From: Magnolia sinica
Taxonomy: Eukaryota > Streptophyta > Magnoliopsida > Magnoliales > Magnoliaceae
Direction of reading: 5' to 3'
Length of the DNA stretch: 64,000 nucleotides
Assembly (NCBI RefSeq): GCF_029962835.1
Contig: NC_080584.1
Span: 78,334,862-78,398,861 of the forward strand
The position numbers were made by a program, and so were the translations under genes. Shown here piece by piece: positions 42,978 through 54,560 of this stretch. The notes below the pieces were generated by a model. The model had not been told where the DNA came from. It saw only the letters and a list, made by a program, of their open reading frames with translations, and did not search any database. Within the stretch, counting starts at the first letter, position 1. The number at the start of each line of letters is the position of its first letter.

Positions 42978-45356
42978 ATGGATACCAGAAGAAGCTTGCG
43001 ATTTCTCTCTCTTCTCCTCTTCTTCATCTTGTCTCTCAAGGCCTACCTCTCCAATGATTCAGATTCTATCACCCCAACTCAACATCTTAGTTGGCCTCAT
43101 AACCTAACCTCTCAAGGTGGGGCATATGAACTGGGTTTCTTCACACCAGGCAACTCCCAAAAATGCTACATAGGCATCTGGTACAAACGAGTCCCACAAC
43201 AAACAGTTGTCTGGGTAGCCAACAGAGAAAAACCCCTCCCAAACCCCTCCAATTCAATCCTAAAAATTGCAGAAGACGGCAATCTCGTCCTCCTCAGCCC
43301 CTCAAATTTCCCAATCTGGTCCACCAATCTAATATCCAAGCCATTGAATTTGACTGTAGCGGTCCTCCTAGACACTGGAAATCTTGTTCTGAGAGACAGA
43401 TCCAATTCCTCTGTGGTGCACTGGCAGAGCTTCGATCACCCAACTGATACATGGCTGCCTGGAGGGTGGCTTGGATTGAACAAGGTAACGGGTGAAAACC
43501 AACGGCTTACTTCATGGAAGAACTCGGAAGATCCAGCCCCTGGGCTGTTCTCCATAGAGATCGACCCAGGACCGAGCACACAGTATTTTATTATGTGGAA
43601 TGGGACTAAAAGTTACTGGAGTAGTGGAAATTGGGATGGGGCAATTTTCAGCAATGTCCCCGAAATGCGATTGAACGATTTCGATTTCATTCAAGGCGAA
43701 CGGAGGAATTACGGTTTCAACTTCATCAATGATGAACAGAGGAAGTTTTTCAATTACTCAGTGAAAAATACTTCCTCCCTTTCCAGATTCGTGATTGATC
43801 ATTCTGGTCAGATCAAGATGATTTCATGGCTAGAATACTCCTCTCAATGGAATCTGTTCTGGGCGCAGCCAATATCTCAATGCGATGTTTATGCTCTTTG
43901 TGGTTCCTACGGAAGCTGCAACGAGAAGAGCTCGACCTGTACGTGCTTGCCCGGTTTTGAGCCCAAGTATCAGAACGACTGGGATTTGAGGAGTTGGTCG
44001 GGTGGGTGTATGAGGAAAACCCATTTGGAGTGTGGGCAGAACGAGTCATTCGATAGTGAGAAAAACGGGTTTTTGGCTTTGCCAGACATGAAGCTGCCAG
44101 ACGGCTCACGATCATTGGTGGTTGGGAGCATCAGAGAGTGTGAATTGGCCTGCTTAAATGACTGTTCTTGCACTACTTATGCTTTTCAGAGCAGGTGTTT
44201 GATATGGAACGGAGAATTATTGAATCTGAAGCAGCTGTCTGATGGAAATAGTGAAGGCCAGACGTTTAATCTCCGTGTTGCGGCCTCTGAACTGAAGATT
44301 TCGGATCGTAGTAAGGGGACCAGTACATGGGCTGTTGTAGGTGTGGTTGCAGGGGCTGTTCTTCTTTTGGGTATTGCTCTGTTTTTTATTTGTAGGTGGC
44401 AGCGACAACGGAATATGGTCAGTTCAGAGGCAGTTCAAGGCTCTTTTATTGCATTCAGCTACCGAAGCCTGCAGATTGCAACGAAGAATTTCTCAAAGAC
44501 ATTGGGCAGCGGAGGTTTCGGTTCTGTTTTCAAAGGGACTCTGCCTGATCTAACAATGGTGGCGGTGAAGAAGCTTGAAGGGTTTCGGCAAGGAGAGAAG
44601 CAGTTCCGGACGGAGGTGAGCACGATTGGGATGATCCATCACATTAATCTCATCCGCCTTCGTGGGTTTTGCTCGGAAAGGGCTAAAAGGCTGCTCGTCT
44701 ATGATTACATGCCAAATGGGTCTTTGGATTCTCATCTGTTTGGTGAGATTGCCAACATCCTGGATTGGCCGATGAGGTACAAGATAGCAATTGGGACGGC
44801 GAGAGGAATAGCTTATCTCCACGATAAATGCCGAGACTGTATCATACATTGCGACATTAAGCCTGAAAACATACTTCTAGATGGTGGGTTCTGCCCAAAG
44901 GTAGCGGATTTTGGCCTGGCAAAGCTCATGGGCCGGGAATTCAGCCGGGTTTTAACAACCATGAGAGGAACAAGAGGCTATCTTGCTCCTGAATGGATTT
45001 CGGGGGTGGCAATCACGTCAAAAGCTGATGTCTACAGCTATGGGATGATGGTTTTCGAGATCATATCAGGAAGGAGAAATTCTGAGCACTTCGAAGTAGG
45101 GGAAACGGTGTTTTTCCCAATTTGGGCTGTGAGGAAAATCACGAGCGGTGAAATCCATTGCTTGTTGGATTACAGATTGGAGGGAAATGCGAACATGGAA
45201 GAGCTCGGTCGAGCTTGCAGAGTGGCAGGCTGGTGCATTCAGGACAACGAGAATGACAGGCCATCGATGGGGCAGATTGTTCAAATCTTGGAGGGTGTTT
45301 TGGAGGTGAACGTGCCGCCGGTACCAAGATCACTTCAGATTCTTGCGGAGAATTAG
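42978..45356 (+). CDS. G-type lectin S-receptor-like Ser/Thr protein kinase, copy 2 (short C-terminus)
   Basis: Single-exon paralogue of 3666-6122 (roughly 80 % identical by eye), 792 residues from this start. Same order: signal peptide, bulb-type lectin domain, S-locus glycoprotein and EGF-like cysteines, PAN/apple domain, transmembrane helix (about 451-472), kinase. Lys531, Glu546, HCD Asp626 and DFG Asp644 are intact, so an active non-RD kinase is plausible. An open frame extends upstream (ATGs at 42882 and 42960), but 42978 matches the start in copy 1 and precedes the hydrophobic segment. Residues about 234-258 contain a short internal duplication (FDFIQGERRNY / FNFINDEQRKF), giving more residues than copy 1 here. 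The frame ends at a TAG that replaces a Gln codon; the former tail is still readable downstream. Confidence 0.92.
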   Translation: MDTRRSLRFLSLLLFFILSLKAYLSNDSDSITPTQHLSWPHNLTSQGGAYELGFFTPGNSQKCYIGIWYKRVPQQTVVWVANREKPLPNPSNSILKIAEDGNLVLLSPSNFPIWSTNLISKPLNLTVAVLLDTGNLVLRDRSNSSVVHWQSFDHPTDTWLPGGWLGLNKVTGENQRLTSWKNSEDPAPGLFSIEIDPGPSTQYFIMWNGTKSYWSSGNWDGAIFSNVPEMRLNDFDFIQGERRNYGFNFINDEQRKFFNYSVKNTSSLSRFVIDHSGQIKMISWLEYSSQWNLFWAQPISQCDVYALCGSYGSCNEKSSTCTCLPGFEPKYQNDWDLRSWSGGCMRKTHLECGQNESFDSEKNGFLALPDMKLPDGSRSLVVGSIRECELACLNDCSCTTYAFQSRCLIWNGELLNLKQLSDGNSEGQTFNLRVAASELKISDRSKGTSTWAVVGVVAGAVLLLGIALFFICRWQRQRNMVSSEAVQGSFIAFSYRSLQIATKNFSKTLGSGGFGSVFKGTLPDLTMVAVKKLEGFRQGEKQFRTEVSTIGMIHHINLIRLRGFCSERAKRLLVYDYMPNGSLDSHLFGEIANILDWPMRYKIAIGTARGIAYLHDKCRDCIIHCDIKPENILLDGGFCPKVADFGLAKLMGREFSRVLTTMRGTRGYLAPEWISGVAITSKADVYSYGMMVFEIISGRRNSEHFEVGETVFFPIWAVRKITSGEIHCLLDYRLEGNANMEELGRACRVAGWCIQDNENDRPSMGQIVQILEGVLEVNVPPVPRSLQILAEN

Positions 45357-45470
45357 TCGGAAAATCAGAACATCGTTTTCTTCTCTGAGTCTTCGTTGTA
45401 TCAGGGGCCGAGCAATGAATTAAAAAATTCGCGATCCAAGACCACTTCGTCAGCAGGTTCCAACGAGTGA
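45357..45470 (+). other. Former C-terminal tail of receptor kinase 2, beyond a new stop
   Basis: After the TAG the same frame stays open for 37 codons to a TGA at 45468-45470. It encodes SENQNIVFFSESSLYQGPSN and a Ser-rich end, clearly homologous to copy 1's ENQNMVLFSESSSSQ tail and copy 3's ENQNMVFLSESSLYKGPSN. Copy 3 has CAG where copy 2 has TAG, so the stop is a single C-to-T change. The kinase domain itself is complete without the tail. Confidence 0.85.
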
Positions 45471-46486
45471 AGATTGTCATGGTGAGATCTCAATCGTTCA
45501 AATTTTCCAATATAATTTATGGCTCAGAAATTACGATTTGTTATAGTAGCTCTGGTTTGTTTATTTTCTTTGTATAAGCCGCATTTGGATGTTTAATTGA
45601 GTTAAATTGCAATATTTCGGTCTAATATAGTTGAAATGGCCACGCTTAATGAAGGATTGCTCCCTATCTGTGGTGTAAATTGTTTCAGATTCAACTTGAA
45701 ACCATGGAATTTAGCCTCCCCGCTGAGTTAATTGTTTTGTATTTCGAAGCACCGGTAAAGGTTTGCCACAGTGCCGGGATCGTAACCGTGATGGTCACTA
45801 TTTATATTTGATTAAAATCTGCATTCTTTTTTTACACATAAATTTTTTTGTACATATTCATATGCAAAACACATGCATAAATTGCTGCTCACACTATCCA
45901 AAAGCCTCCTGTGTCCAGATTAAATTGGGGTTCAAAATTAGGAAAACTTAATCTAGACCTTACATATGTCCAGATCCATATCATCTTCGGTCCAGATTTC
46001 ACCTAAAACAATCCTGACCCAACCAGATCTAGCTTATATTGAGTTGAATCCAACCAACATAGTTTGTTTTGGGGCTGATATTTAGACCCAATAAAATTAG
46101 ACAGGTTGGTTCTAAAACATTCATTGACCTGCATAACCCATTTGCACCCCAATCAAGCATCCTATCATTCAGTGTGTTCAACTGAATATTTCAATATTGC
46201 AGCATGTGAGAGGAAGTCTACGAGAAAACCAAGCCTGCAAGAACCCAACAAAAACAGAAATCAAGACCATCAGGTCATCAATTGTCCCTGTGATGTTCTC
46301 GCCACACGTCTAAATTGAAACACATGCAAAAGATCTGAAATATCCATCAATCAGGGCACATACCCAAAATCAGGCAGGTCCACTCATAGACAACTAGAGC
46401 AAAAATAACTACATTTTTTATATTCAACATACGTATGTTGCCTGCCTGATTAGTGACCCAGTCAGATTAATGGACTCGATGTTGCA
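45471..46486. other. 3' flank of receptor kinase 2; no other gene seen
   Basis: 45471-45720 matches the 3' flank of copy 3 (57480-57753) closely and that of copy 1 more distantly. From 45720 to 46486 the sequence is AT-rich with no recognisable gene or repeat. Confidence 0.5.
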
Positions 46487-46700
46487 CAATCCAAATGTTG
46501 ATTGGAAGATACCAGCGAAGAAAGTTGCAGTGAAAGCCAGCTTTCTGTATGTGAGTGGATCAGCAGAAGGATTTACCACTTTCCTAAGCATGGAAGACAG
46601 CAGCAACGAAACTACTGCAACCGGACCGATGCCGATCTCCCTTGTCGAACTCCCCATTGCAGCATAAATTAACAGCGGGACAACGTTGATATCTAATTTG
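46487..46700 (-). pseudogene. Sulfate transporter (SULTR type) exon fragment
   Basis: The minus strand encodes [20 protein letters not shown] then [17 protein letters not shown] and [20 protein letters not shown], a clear match to the conserved N-terminal membrane region of plant SULTR proteins ('vPPliYA.[19 protein letters not shown]', 'TFFAGvfQa.fGl'). These are proton-coupled sulfate carriers of about 650 residues. A plausible acceptor (tcaaattag, about 46698-46706 on the minus strand) precedes the match, in the position of a known SULTR intron. Family resemblance ends after FGL and no other exons are seen nearby. It is a lone exon, either a relic or an edge of a heavily interrupted gene; the extra Thr in GSSTRE also hints at decay. 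Confidence 0.75.
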
Positions 46701-48614
46701 AGCAAACAACCACAACTCACAATCAGATAAACTAACTGCAGACATACATACGAAGGAAATGATGCAAGGTGCTGGCAAAAAAAAAAAAAACTGCAGATGC
46801 TTTGTATTAGGGACATAAAGTGAGGCCAACCGGGAGTAACCAAAATAGTTGATATTCTATGTTGGCTCCATGCAATCACAGACATCTAGAAAGATTTTAT
46901 TTTATTTTAATTCTTCTTCCTCTTCAAAGAGCGACCGTAGAATTTTGCATTTATATCAACACAAATATAAATTGCACTGGATTAAGTGCATCAACAGAAA
47001 TCACCTCCAATTTGAACCACATGGTCCCCTTGAATTATATCCCATTAACCCAATATAGGTTTCTCAGGAAAAAATAAAAAACTGCTAGTGTATGGAAGTT
47101 AGCAATTGAAACATAATCCTGCCAAATGTGTTATCCAAAGATGGCTATACCACCTTCCAGCACTACCGAGTCATTTCCCTGTTAAAAAATAAAATATCAA
47201 TGAATAGAAAGCATATAAAAGATTTCCCACAAATTGCAATTAACGTAGTTCTCACCTTGAGAAACTACACAGTTGGACTTACGAGGAATATGACTAGTTT
47301 TTGGTTCCATTCTTATTATGAATTCCAAGTGAGAAATAACAAGTTCTAGCTCATCCGCAAAGATAAAGATTTCTGACATCTACTGCACATGATTCAGTGA
47401 TCCAAGCTGTTAATCTGAGGGGGCCCTCCATGAATAGGAATCCATTGGAAATCTCCTAAATATAGAAGATCAAGCGCTTCAATTAGCTCCCAAAAAACAG
47501 ATGGTGAAGATGAAAATTACAACAGGGGTCCACATTCAATGGAAAAGGCCAGATATTGGGGGTTATGATCATCTGATATCAGATCTTATAGGTAGATTTC
47601 CCACCCACGTAGGAACCCATCAGATTAACGGTTTGGATCACTAAACCAACTCCCCACATGCAAGGAGTCCTTTGCATCACCAAACAAGGACCTTACAATT
47701 CTTCACTACAATCTGGCCATTTCCTCTTAATTTGTTGAACCATTCACTGCAATTCAGTTTAAAATGTTCATCCAAATGCAACCTAGTGAATGGGTACTAT
47801 TGCCAAAGCCTCCACAAGAGCCACAAATGACTTTGGAATTGATAAGCAACACCAAACAATTCAGGAATGTCAGAAACCAAACCATAAACCACATAATCAA
47901 TCAACATATATTGATACGAGGCCTTTTCAATAATTTAGCATTTCCAAGAATTGTTAAAAAAAATACATCCAACTATACTGAAGGATACCATGTCAAAGTC
48001 AATGCAACATATCAAATTCGATAAGGGAGTATGTTGCTAAGTAGAAATCATAACACATGGTAGCACATAGAGAAATAATAATAATAATAATAATAATAAT
48101 GAACGTGATGATAAGTAGCGTGCTAAAAGAGTGAGGATAACACTCTGTTCTTCCGCAAGGAATTTAGACACCTTTAAAGTAAAAAAAAAAAAAATATGAG
48201 AGAAATATCACACCATACAAAGAATTGTGGAGCCAATGCACATGGTTAAAGGACGAAAACAATATTTGAAGCAGAGTAGAATAATAAAACTTATCAAAAA
48301 AATGAAAATAAGAAGTTGCATATTGAAATAATCAAGAAGCCACGGTATAAGAAGTTGCAAAGGTAAGAATATCCGCAAGCTTTGGATGACAAGTTTCAAA
48401 TAATTCTGTTAGAAAAGGAACTTAACTGCATCAATTGCTTTGCACTTTCTTTTGACTGGGCATCATAAGAGAAGAGTGTAACCTCCTTCGTTGCACACAA
48501 TTCACCACTTTCACTAAAACTAAAACAAGAATAAGAATACATAGCATAGCAACAAATTTAGGAGCATAGGCAACAACGCTCAAGGATGTACAACATGGTT
48601 TTTTAACTTTATTT
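46701..48614. other. Non-coding, no gene seen
   Basis: AT-rich. Poly-A runs at 46778-46790 and 48181-48194. No SULTR exons or repeat family recognised. It ends at the target duplication of the Copia element. Confidence 0.5.
48074..48100. repeat. (ATA)n microsatellite
   Basis: About nine AAT/ATA triplets in a row. Confidence 0.95.
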
Positions 48615-48795
48615 TGTCACAATTGCTTTTTAGTGTATTTCTCATTCATTATTTACAAAGGTATTGTATACATTTATAGAGAGATTGGCTACGCTATTCT
48701 TAGCTATACAGATTACGCTATATAGATTTTCAGGACTAGAATCTCTTTGATTTGATTTATTCCTATAATCTCTTAATTGACAACTCACGCCAACA
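48615..48795 (-). repeat. 3' LTR of the 48.6-53.4 kb Copia element (181 bp)
   Basis: TGTCACAATTGC...GCCAACA, followed on the right by the polypurine tract (ctccccctcaag on the plus strand). Confidence 0.95.
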
Positions 48796-51700
48796 CTCCC
48801 CCTCAAGTGGAAGCATCCAAATCTTTAATGCGCAACTTGTCTAGTGAGTTGTAAAAACTCTTTACTTGATACGGCCTTTGTAAGAATATCCACCAATTGA
48901 TCTTCGGACTTCACAAATGGAAACCGAATTATTTTAGCTTCGAGATTTTCTTTAATAAAATGTTTGTCAATCTCCACGTGTTTAGTGCGATCATGCTGAA
49001 TAGGATTGTGAGCAATTGAGGTAGCTGCCTTGTTATCACAAAAAAGGTCCATCTCAGACGTAGGAGCAAATTCAATTTCCGTTAGAAGTCTTCTGAGCCA
49101 TAGAAGTTCACAGAGTCCTTTAGCCATTCCACAGAACTCTGCTTCCACACTTGATAATGCCACCACCTTTTGCTTCTTACTCCTCCATGTAACAAGATCC
49201 CCCCCAACAAACATGAAATAGCTGGAAGTGGATCTTCTGTCTGTGGTGTTCCCCGCCCAATCTGCGTCTGTATAACCATTAACTCTGAGATGGTTATTTT
49301 TTAAAAACATAAGCCCTTTCCCAAGAAGGATTTTAAGTATTGTAAAATTCAGACCACTGTTTCCATATGATCCTTACTAGGTTGATGCATAAATTGACTT
49401 ACAACACTTACTGCATAAGCAATATCAGGGCGGGTATGTTAGAGGGAAATAAGTTTCCCAACTAACCTCTAGTATCTTCCTTTGTCTGTTGGCATTTGGC
49501 TTGGATATTCTCCGAGCTTGTGATTCTGAACAATTGGAGTGTCTGTTGGCCTACAATCCAACATTTCAACATCGCATGGTAAAGCCAATATATATTTTCG
49601 CTGGAAAAGAAATATACCTTGCTTTGATCTAGCCACCTCTATTCCCAGAAAAATATTTAAGTTCTCCCAAATTTTTTATCTCAAATTCGGTTGCCAATTG
49701 TTTCTAAAACTTAGCGATTTCCTCTATATCATCCCCTGTGATGATCATATTATCGACATATACGATTAAATCTGTTACCTTGCCCTGTTGGTGCTTCAGA
49801 AATAATGTATGATCCGAATTACTTTGACAGAAGCCATACTTCTTCATTGCTTGACTGAACCGCCCAAACCATGCTCGAGGTGATTGTTTCAGTCCATACA
49901 GTGCAGGCTACAATTTGCACACAACTTCAGTTTTTGAGGATGTTGTGTAGCCTGGAGGAGTATCCATGTAGACTTCCTCTTTAAGGTCACCATGAAGAAA
50001 TGCATTCTTTACATCAAGCTGATGCAATGGCCAATCCAGGTTGGCTGCGAGAGATAGCAGAACCCTGACTGTATTTAGTTTAGTTACCGGTGAAAAGGTT
50101 TCTTGATAATCTACACCATATGTCTGAGTATATCCTTTTGCAACTAGCCTCACCTTGTATCGTTTTATAGATCCATCTGCCTTGTGTTTAACAGAGAAGA
50201 CCCACCTGCACCCAACTGTCTTCTTCCCTAAGGGTAGTGGAACCAAGGTCCATGTTTGATTTTTTAGTAGTGCCCCAATTTCTTCCTCCGTTGCTTTGGT
50301 CCACTTGGGATCTATTAATGCTTCCTGAACTGTAGTGAGAATATGACATCCGGAAACCTCATGTGAGAATGTCTTGAGAAGCTCAGGTAACTTTTCAGTG
50401 GAAACATAATTGGCAATTGGATATCTCGCCCTTCTTTCCTCAATGTTTCGAGAATATCTATTTGGTGGCTTGCCTCGGTTATGCTTGAAAGGTAAGTTAT
50501 ACCCAGCGAAAGTATCTATGTTATTTATAAATGAGGGTGTTCCAATATTACTTAGCTTAGGAATATTCTCAGGAGATGGACCTGCATGTACTAAGAGACG
50601 GGGGGATTCTGGTGTTTCTCCTGATGGTGTAGGCTCAGTTTCCAGAGGTCCTCTATATTCAAAGGATATGTCTAGCCCTGAAGATGTATCTGTTGATTCC
50701 TCACCAATTATTGATGTGTCATTCTGATCTTCAAGTCATTCAAAGGTTAGCCACTTCAACTCTTCAACTCCCCCTGAAGTAAGGCCGAGGAAGGGTAGAA
50801 TGATGCAGATTCCAAAAAAGTGACATCCATAGTCACATAGGTACGTTGAGTAGTAGGGTCATAGCAGCGGTAGCCTTTTTAATGCGCAGCATAGCCCAAG
50901 AAGAGGCACTGAAGAGTACATGGGGCAAGTTTAGTGCGCTGGTTCTTAGGAAAGTGTACATATGCCACACATCCAAATATGCCAGGAGGGAGCATTTGGG
51001 CTGTAGGTAGAGAGACCGAGGTTGCCAGGGACTATAATGGAGTACAAAATTTTAAGATTTTTTAGGGAAGGCAGTTGATCAAATGGACAGCAGTAGTAAT
51101 AGCATCGGGCCAATGCCGTGTGGGGACAGATGTGCCGAGGAGGAAAGCTCGGGTAGTCTCAAGAATATGGTGATTTTTTCGCTCAGCGACCCCATTCTGT
51201 TGTGAGGTCTGAGGACATGAGGTCTTGTGGATAAGGCCATGATGTTGAAAATAGGTATGAAAGTGGTGATTAACATATTCGCCACCATTGTCATAACGGA
51301 GAATCCGGATCTGAGCAAAAAACTGGGTCTTAATCATAGCATGAAAAGACTGAAAGATCTGGAAAACTTCATCCTTTTGTTTCAATAAGTATAGTCAGGT
51401 CATGCGGGTGCAATCATCAACAAATATCATAAACCAGCATATACTAGAGACAATAGATAAGGGAGATGGTCCCCATACATCCGAATGGGTTAAAGCAAAA
51501 GGGGTATCACTTTTATTCATGCTTAACAGATAAGTAGCCCTATAACTCTTGGCTAAAAAATAAGTATCACAAGTAAATTCAGAGGTCTCAACATAAGAAA
51601 ATAAATCAGGAAATAAATGTCATAGATACCTGAATGATGGGTGTCCCAAACGACGATGACACAACCAAATCTGTCGAGTCTTGGAGCCATGCGAAGAAGA

Positions 51701-53249
51701 TGCGTGATGTGCTCAACTTGAACTGAAATCTTCCAGTAGTATAATCTCCCCTTCTTAGTACTATGTCCAATTATCTTCTTAGTGAGAATATCCTGAATAA
51801 GACAAAAATCGGAAAACATTAACACCACATAATGTAGCTCTGTAGTAATTTCACTAACAGACAATAACTTGTGGGACAAGGAGGGAACAAGTAAAGTATG
51901 ACATAAATGAAGAGATGGTGATAGGGTCACAGATCCGGCCCCTGTGACCAGTGAGATCACCCCATTGGCATTTGCTATGCTAATGCGCCGTGGAGATGAG
52001 TGGTGAGAGAGATCCGTGGGATCAAAAGTCATATGGTCCGTGGCTCCAGAGTCGAGAAGCTAATCACCACGGTTGACATCTTGGCGATGACTAAGCAAGG
52101 CGTGATAGAGATTACCTTGATCCATAAGGGAGAAGTCCTGTTGGGAGGGGACGATGGGTGGCATTAGAGAGAGACAAGGTTTGACTGTCGTTACAGCAGC
52201 CTTACCAGTGCCTTCAGCCGTACTAGTAGTATCCCATTTTTTCTTAGCTTGAAGTTCGTGCCACCAATCAAGGTATCCATGCAACTGGAAACAGTTGTCA
52301 CGTGTGTGCTTCATATTGCCACAGTGAGAACATTTGAGATTGTCAAATGAGGATCGGCCTTTAGAGACAGATTTTCCATGATGATGGGGAGTCGATCCAG
52401 AGAACCCAAGCTTGAGGCCTCTCGAAGCAAGCACAACTCTTGGAGGTTCATGATCACCTGCGTTCATCACCACCTAGCGAAGGGCCTCTTTATGGACATG
52501 AGCAAAAGCTTGCTCCACGGTGGGAAACAGATGTAGCTGCAATACGTCACTGCGGATGTTGTCTAACTTGTCGTCAAGGCCATCCAAGAAGACATAGACC
52601 CGATCTTCTTGGAGGAGATTATTAAACCTTTGAATGTCAGCAGGGCACTCCATTGGATTTGGACATCAAAAATCAATCTCACGCCAAAGACCTTGCAAGT
52701 CAGTGTAGTAATTTTCCAGGGATCCACCTGCTTGGCGGAGACGTGAGACATGACGCCGGAGATCATAAAACTGGGATGTATCACCACCATCAGTACCACC
52801 ACCTGTTTAGCCGTGGGAAAACGAATAAATTTTTTGATTAAATTGGATCCATGGAGTTGATTAGCCATCCTTTGACAATGGTGTTATCAGTGCGCCATTT
52901 GCGGAAGGATGGATCGGTAGGAGATGGCGAGGTCAGTTCGCCATTGATGTAACCTAACTTGTCTTTGCCAGAGATGTACATCTCGACAACTTAGGACCAT
53001 AAGCCATAGTGGGAACCATCTAACTTGATGTCAATCGGTAGAGCCACGGGTTCAGAGGTCACGATTGGGGCCTGAGATTTAGACAAAGCTTTGGCCATCT
53101 TGGAGGTGAATAATTCAGAAAGAATCTGGTCGGTGGGAGATTCATCCATCTGGTTTGGGGTTACATTGGATGCCATAGGAGAGGGTGGTGGGCAAAAGGA
53201 GGTTTAGAAGCTAGTAATGGATGGGCGTGAACAGGGACTAGATCGTGAC

Positions 53250-53262
53250 TGGCTCTGATACC
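53250..53262 (-). other. Primer-binding site (initiator Met tRNA type)
   Basis: ggctctgatacca on the plus strand, i.e. TGGTATCAGAGCC on the element strand, next to the 5' LTR. Confidence 0.95.
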
Positions 53263-53263
53263 A

Positions 53264-53444
53264 TGTCACAATTGCTTTTCAGTGTATTTCTCATTCATGA
53301 TTTACAAAGGTATTGTATACATTTATAGAGAGATTTGCTACGCTATTCTTAGCTATACATATTACGCTATATAGATTTTCAGGACTAGAATCTCTTTGAT
53401 TTGATTTATTCCTATAATCTCTTAATTGACAACTCATGCCAACA
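53264..53444 (-). repeat. 5' LTR of the 48.6-53.4 kb Copia element (181 bp)
   Basis: Same length as the 3' LTR with five substitutions and no length differences. Confidence 0.95.
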
Positions 53445-53449
53445 TATTT

Positions 53450-53984
53450 TACTCTCATGTGGGAAATACTTGAATAATTTGGAAATGGCTTCTCTGAAGA
53501 AAATTTATTTAGCATGGACACAGACATTGTCTGAGCCTTGGATGTAGATGTGGAGCCAAATCCATGGCAGCGTTGAAAATTAAGACTTCCATTGTTTTTT
53601 GGACAAGGTTATTTACATGGTGAGATCCACCTGATGCACAGTTATGATACCCTGATCATGTGCATGGTTGGCACCTGTAATTGAATGTAGAGGTGTGTTT
53701 GGGCTCATCAGAGCTCCATGTATAGGAGCAAAACACAGATCCTCGAGTCAACCAACACACTTGCTCAAGCAAGCCAAGCTCGAAACTCATGTAAATCATG
53801 TCAGATGATTTTTGTTACTGCAGCCATCATACTCTAATTCAATGCACCAAGTGTGATGCAAACATAGGTACTAGATCCAAGACTCCAAAAAATGCCAGCA
53901 AAAGCAACATAAGGACTACTAATCAAGACTTGTACTTATCTATTTTTTCATGTAAATTCAATTGCAATTGATTACTTTCTACGC
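53450..53984. other. Intergenic, no gene seen
   Basis: Continuation of the sequence into which the Copia element inserted, with short MITE-like pieces (gtgagatccacctgatgcac). No gene. Confidence 0.45.
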
Positions 53985-54560
53985 AACGGACAACTCCATT
54001 AGCTTCTATGTTTCATTTTTGTATAGAGAGTATATTTCATCATATATTGCTGTCATCCACTTCTCTGCATCTCTGTCTTCTTGTGCTTCTTAAAAAGTAA
54101 ACGGATCTCTCTCATCTGTAATGAGAACGAATGCAACGTTTGAGTCATTCCTGTATCTCAATAGTAACTTGCGATCCCTTGATGGATTTTTCCTGACAGG
54201 TGACTGCTTCACCTCTTCTTACATCTCTACCTACAACTCAAGTTCTTTAAGTGCTTCACCCTTGTCTGTTTCAACATCAATAACTGATTTTTCTATTTCC
54301 TTGTGCTTATCCTTCCGATACAAGGGCCCTTCATCAAACTTGACATTCAGACTAAATATGATTTTCCGTGAAACTCGATCATACAATTCGTAACCTTTCA
54401 CTTCTTATCATAGCCAACAAAAGTATACTTCTTCGCCCATTGGTCTAACTTATCTCTTTCAACTAGTAGTACATGAGAGTAAGCATCGAAACCAAATATC
54501 TACAATCCTGAGTAATCATCTACCTGACCACTTTATACTTCATCTGAAATTTTGTAATCA
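53985..54560 (-). mobile_element. Ty1/Copia fragment, integrase to reverse transcriptase linker
   Basis: Same part of the polyprotein as 38850-39400, in the same orientation and order: plus-strand 'tcatcatatattgctgtcatccacttctc' corresponds to the reverse-transcriptase start, and 'gaaacca...' to the integrase end. LTRs absent. A broken fossil. Confidence 0.65.

Larger units (their letters stand above)
48615..53444 (-). mobile_element. Ty1/Copia retrotransposon, complete in length, broken (4.83 kb)
   Basis: Short LTRs of 181 bp (48615-48795 and 53264-53444) and a perfect 5-bp duplication tattt (48610-48614 and 53445-53449). On the minus strand in order: primer-binding site (53250-53262, complementary to initiator-Met tRNA), gag (about 53176-52060, CCHC knuckle CSHCGNMKHTRDNC), protease (about 52060-51900), integrase (about 51600-51000, with NGVAERKN), reverse transcriptase (50246 to about 49400), RNase H (49310-48825) and a polypurine tract (48796-48810). 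The short LTRs and layout suggest the Ale/Retrofit side of Copia. It is a fossil with perhaps ten or so breaks. The LTRs differ at 5 of 181 positions (97.2 %), which suggests about one million years at a grass-like rate and several million at slower woody-plant rates. Confidence 0.95.
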
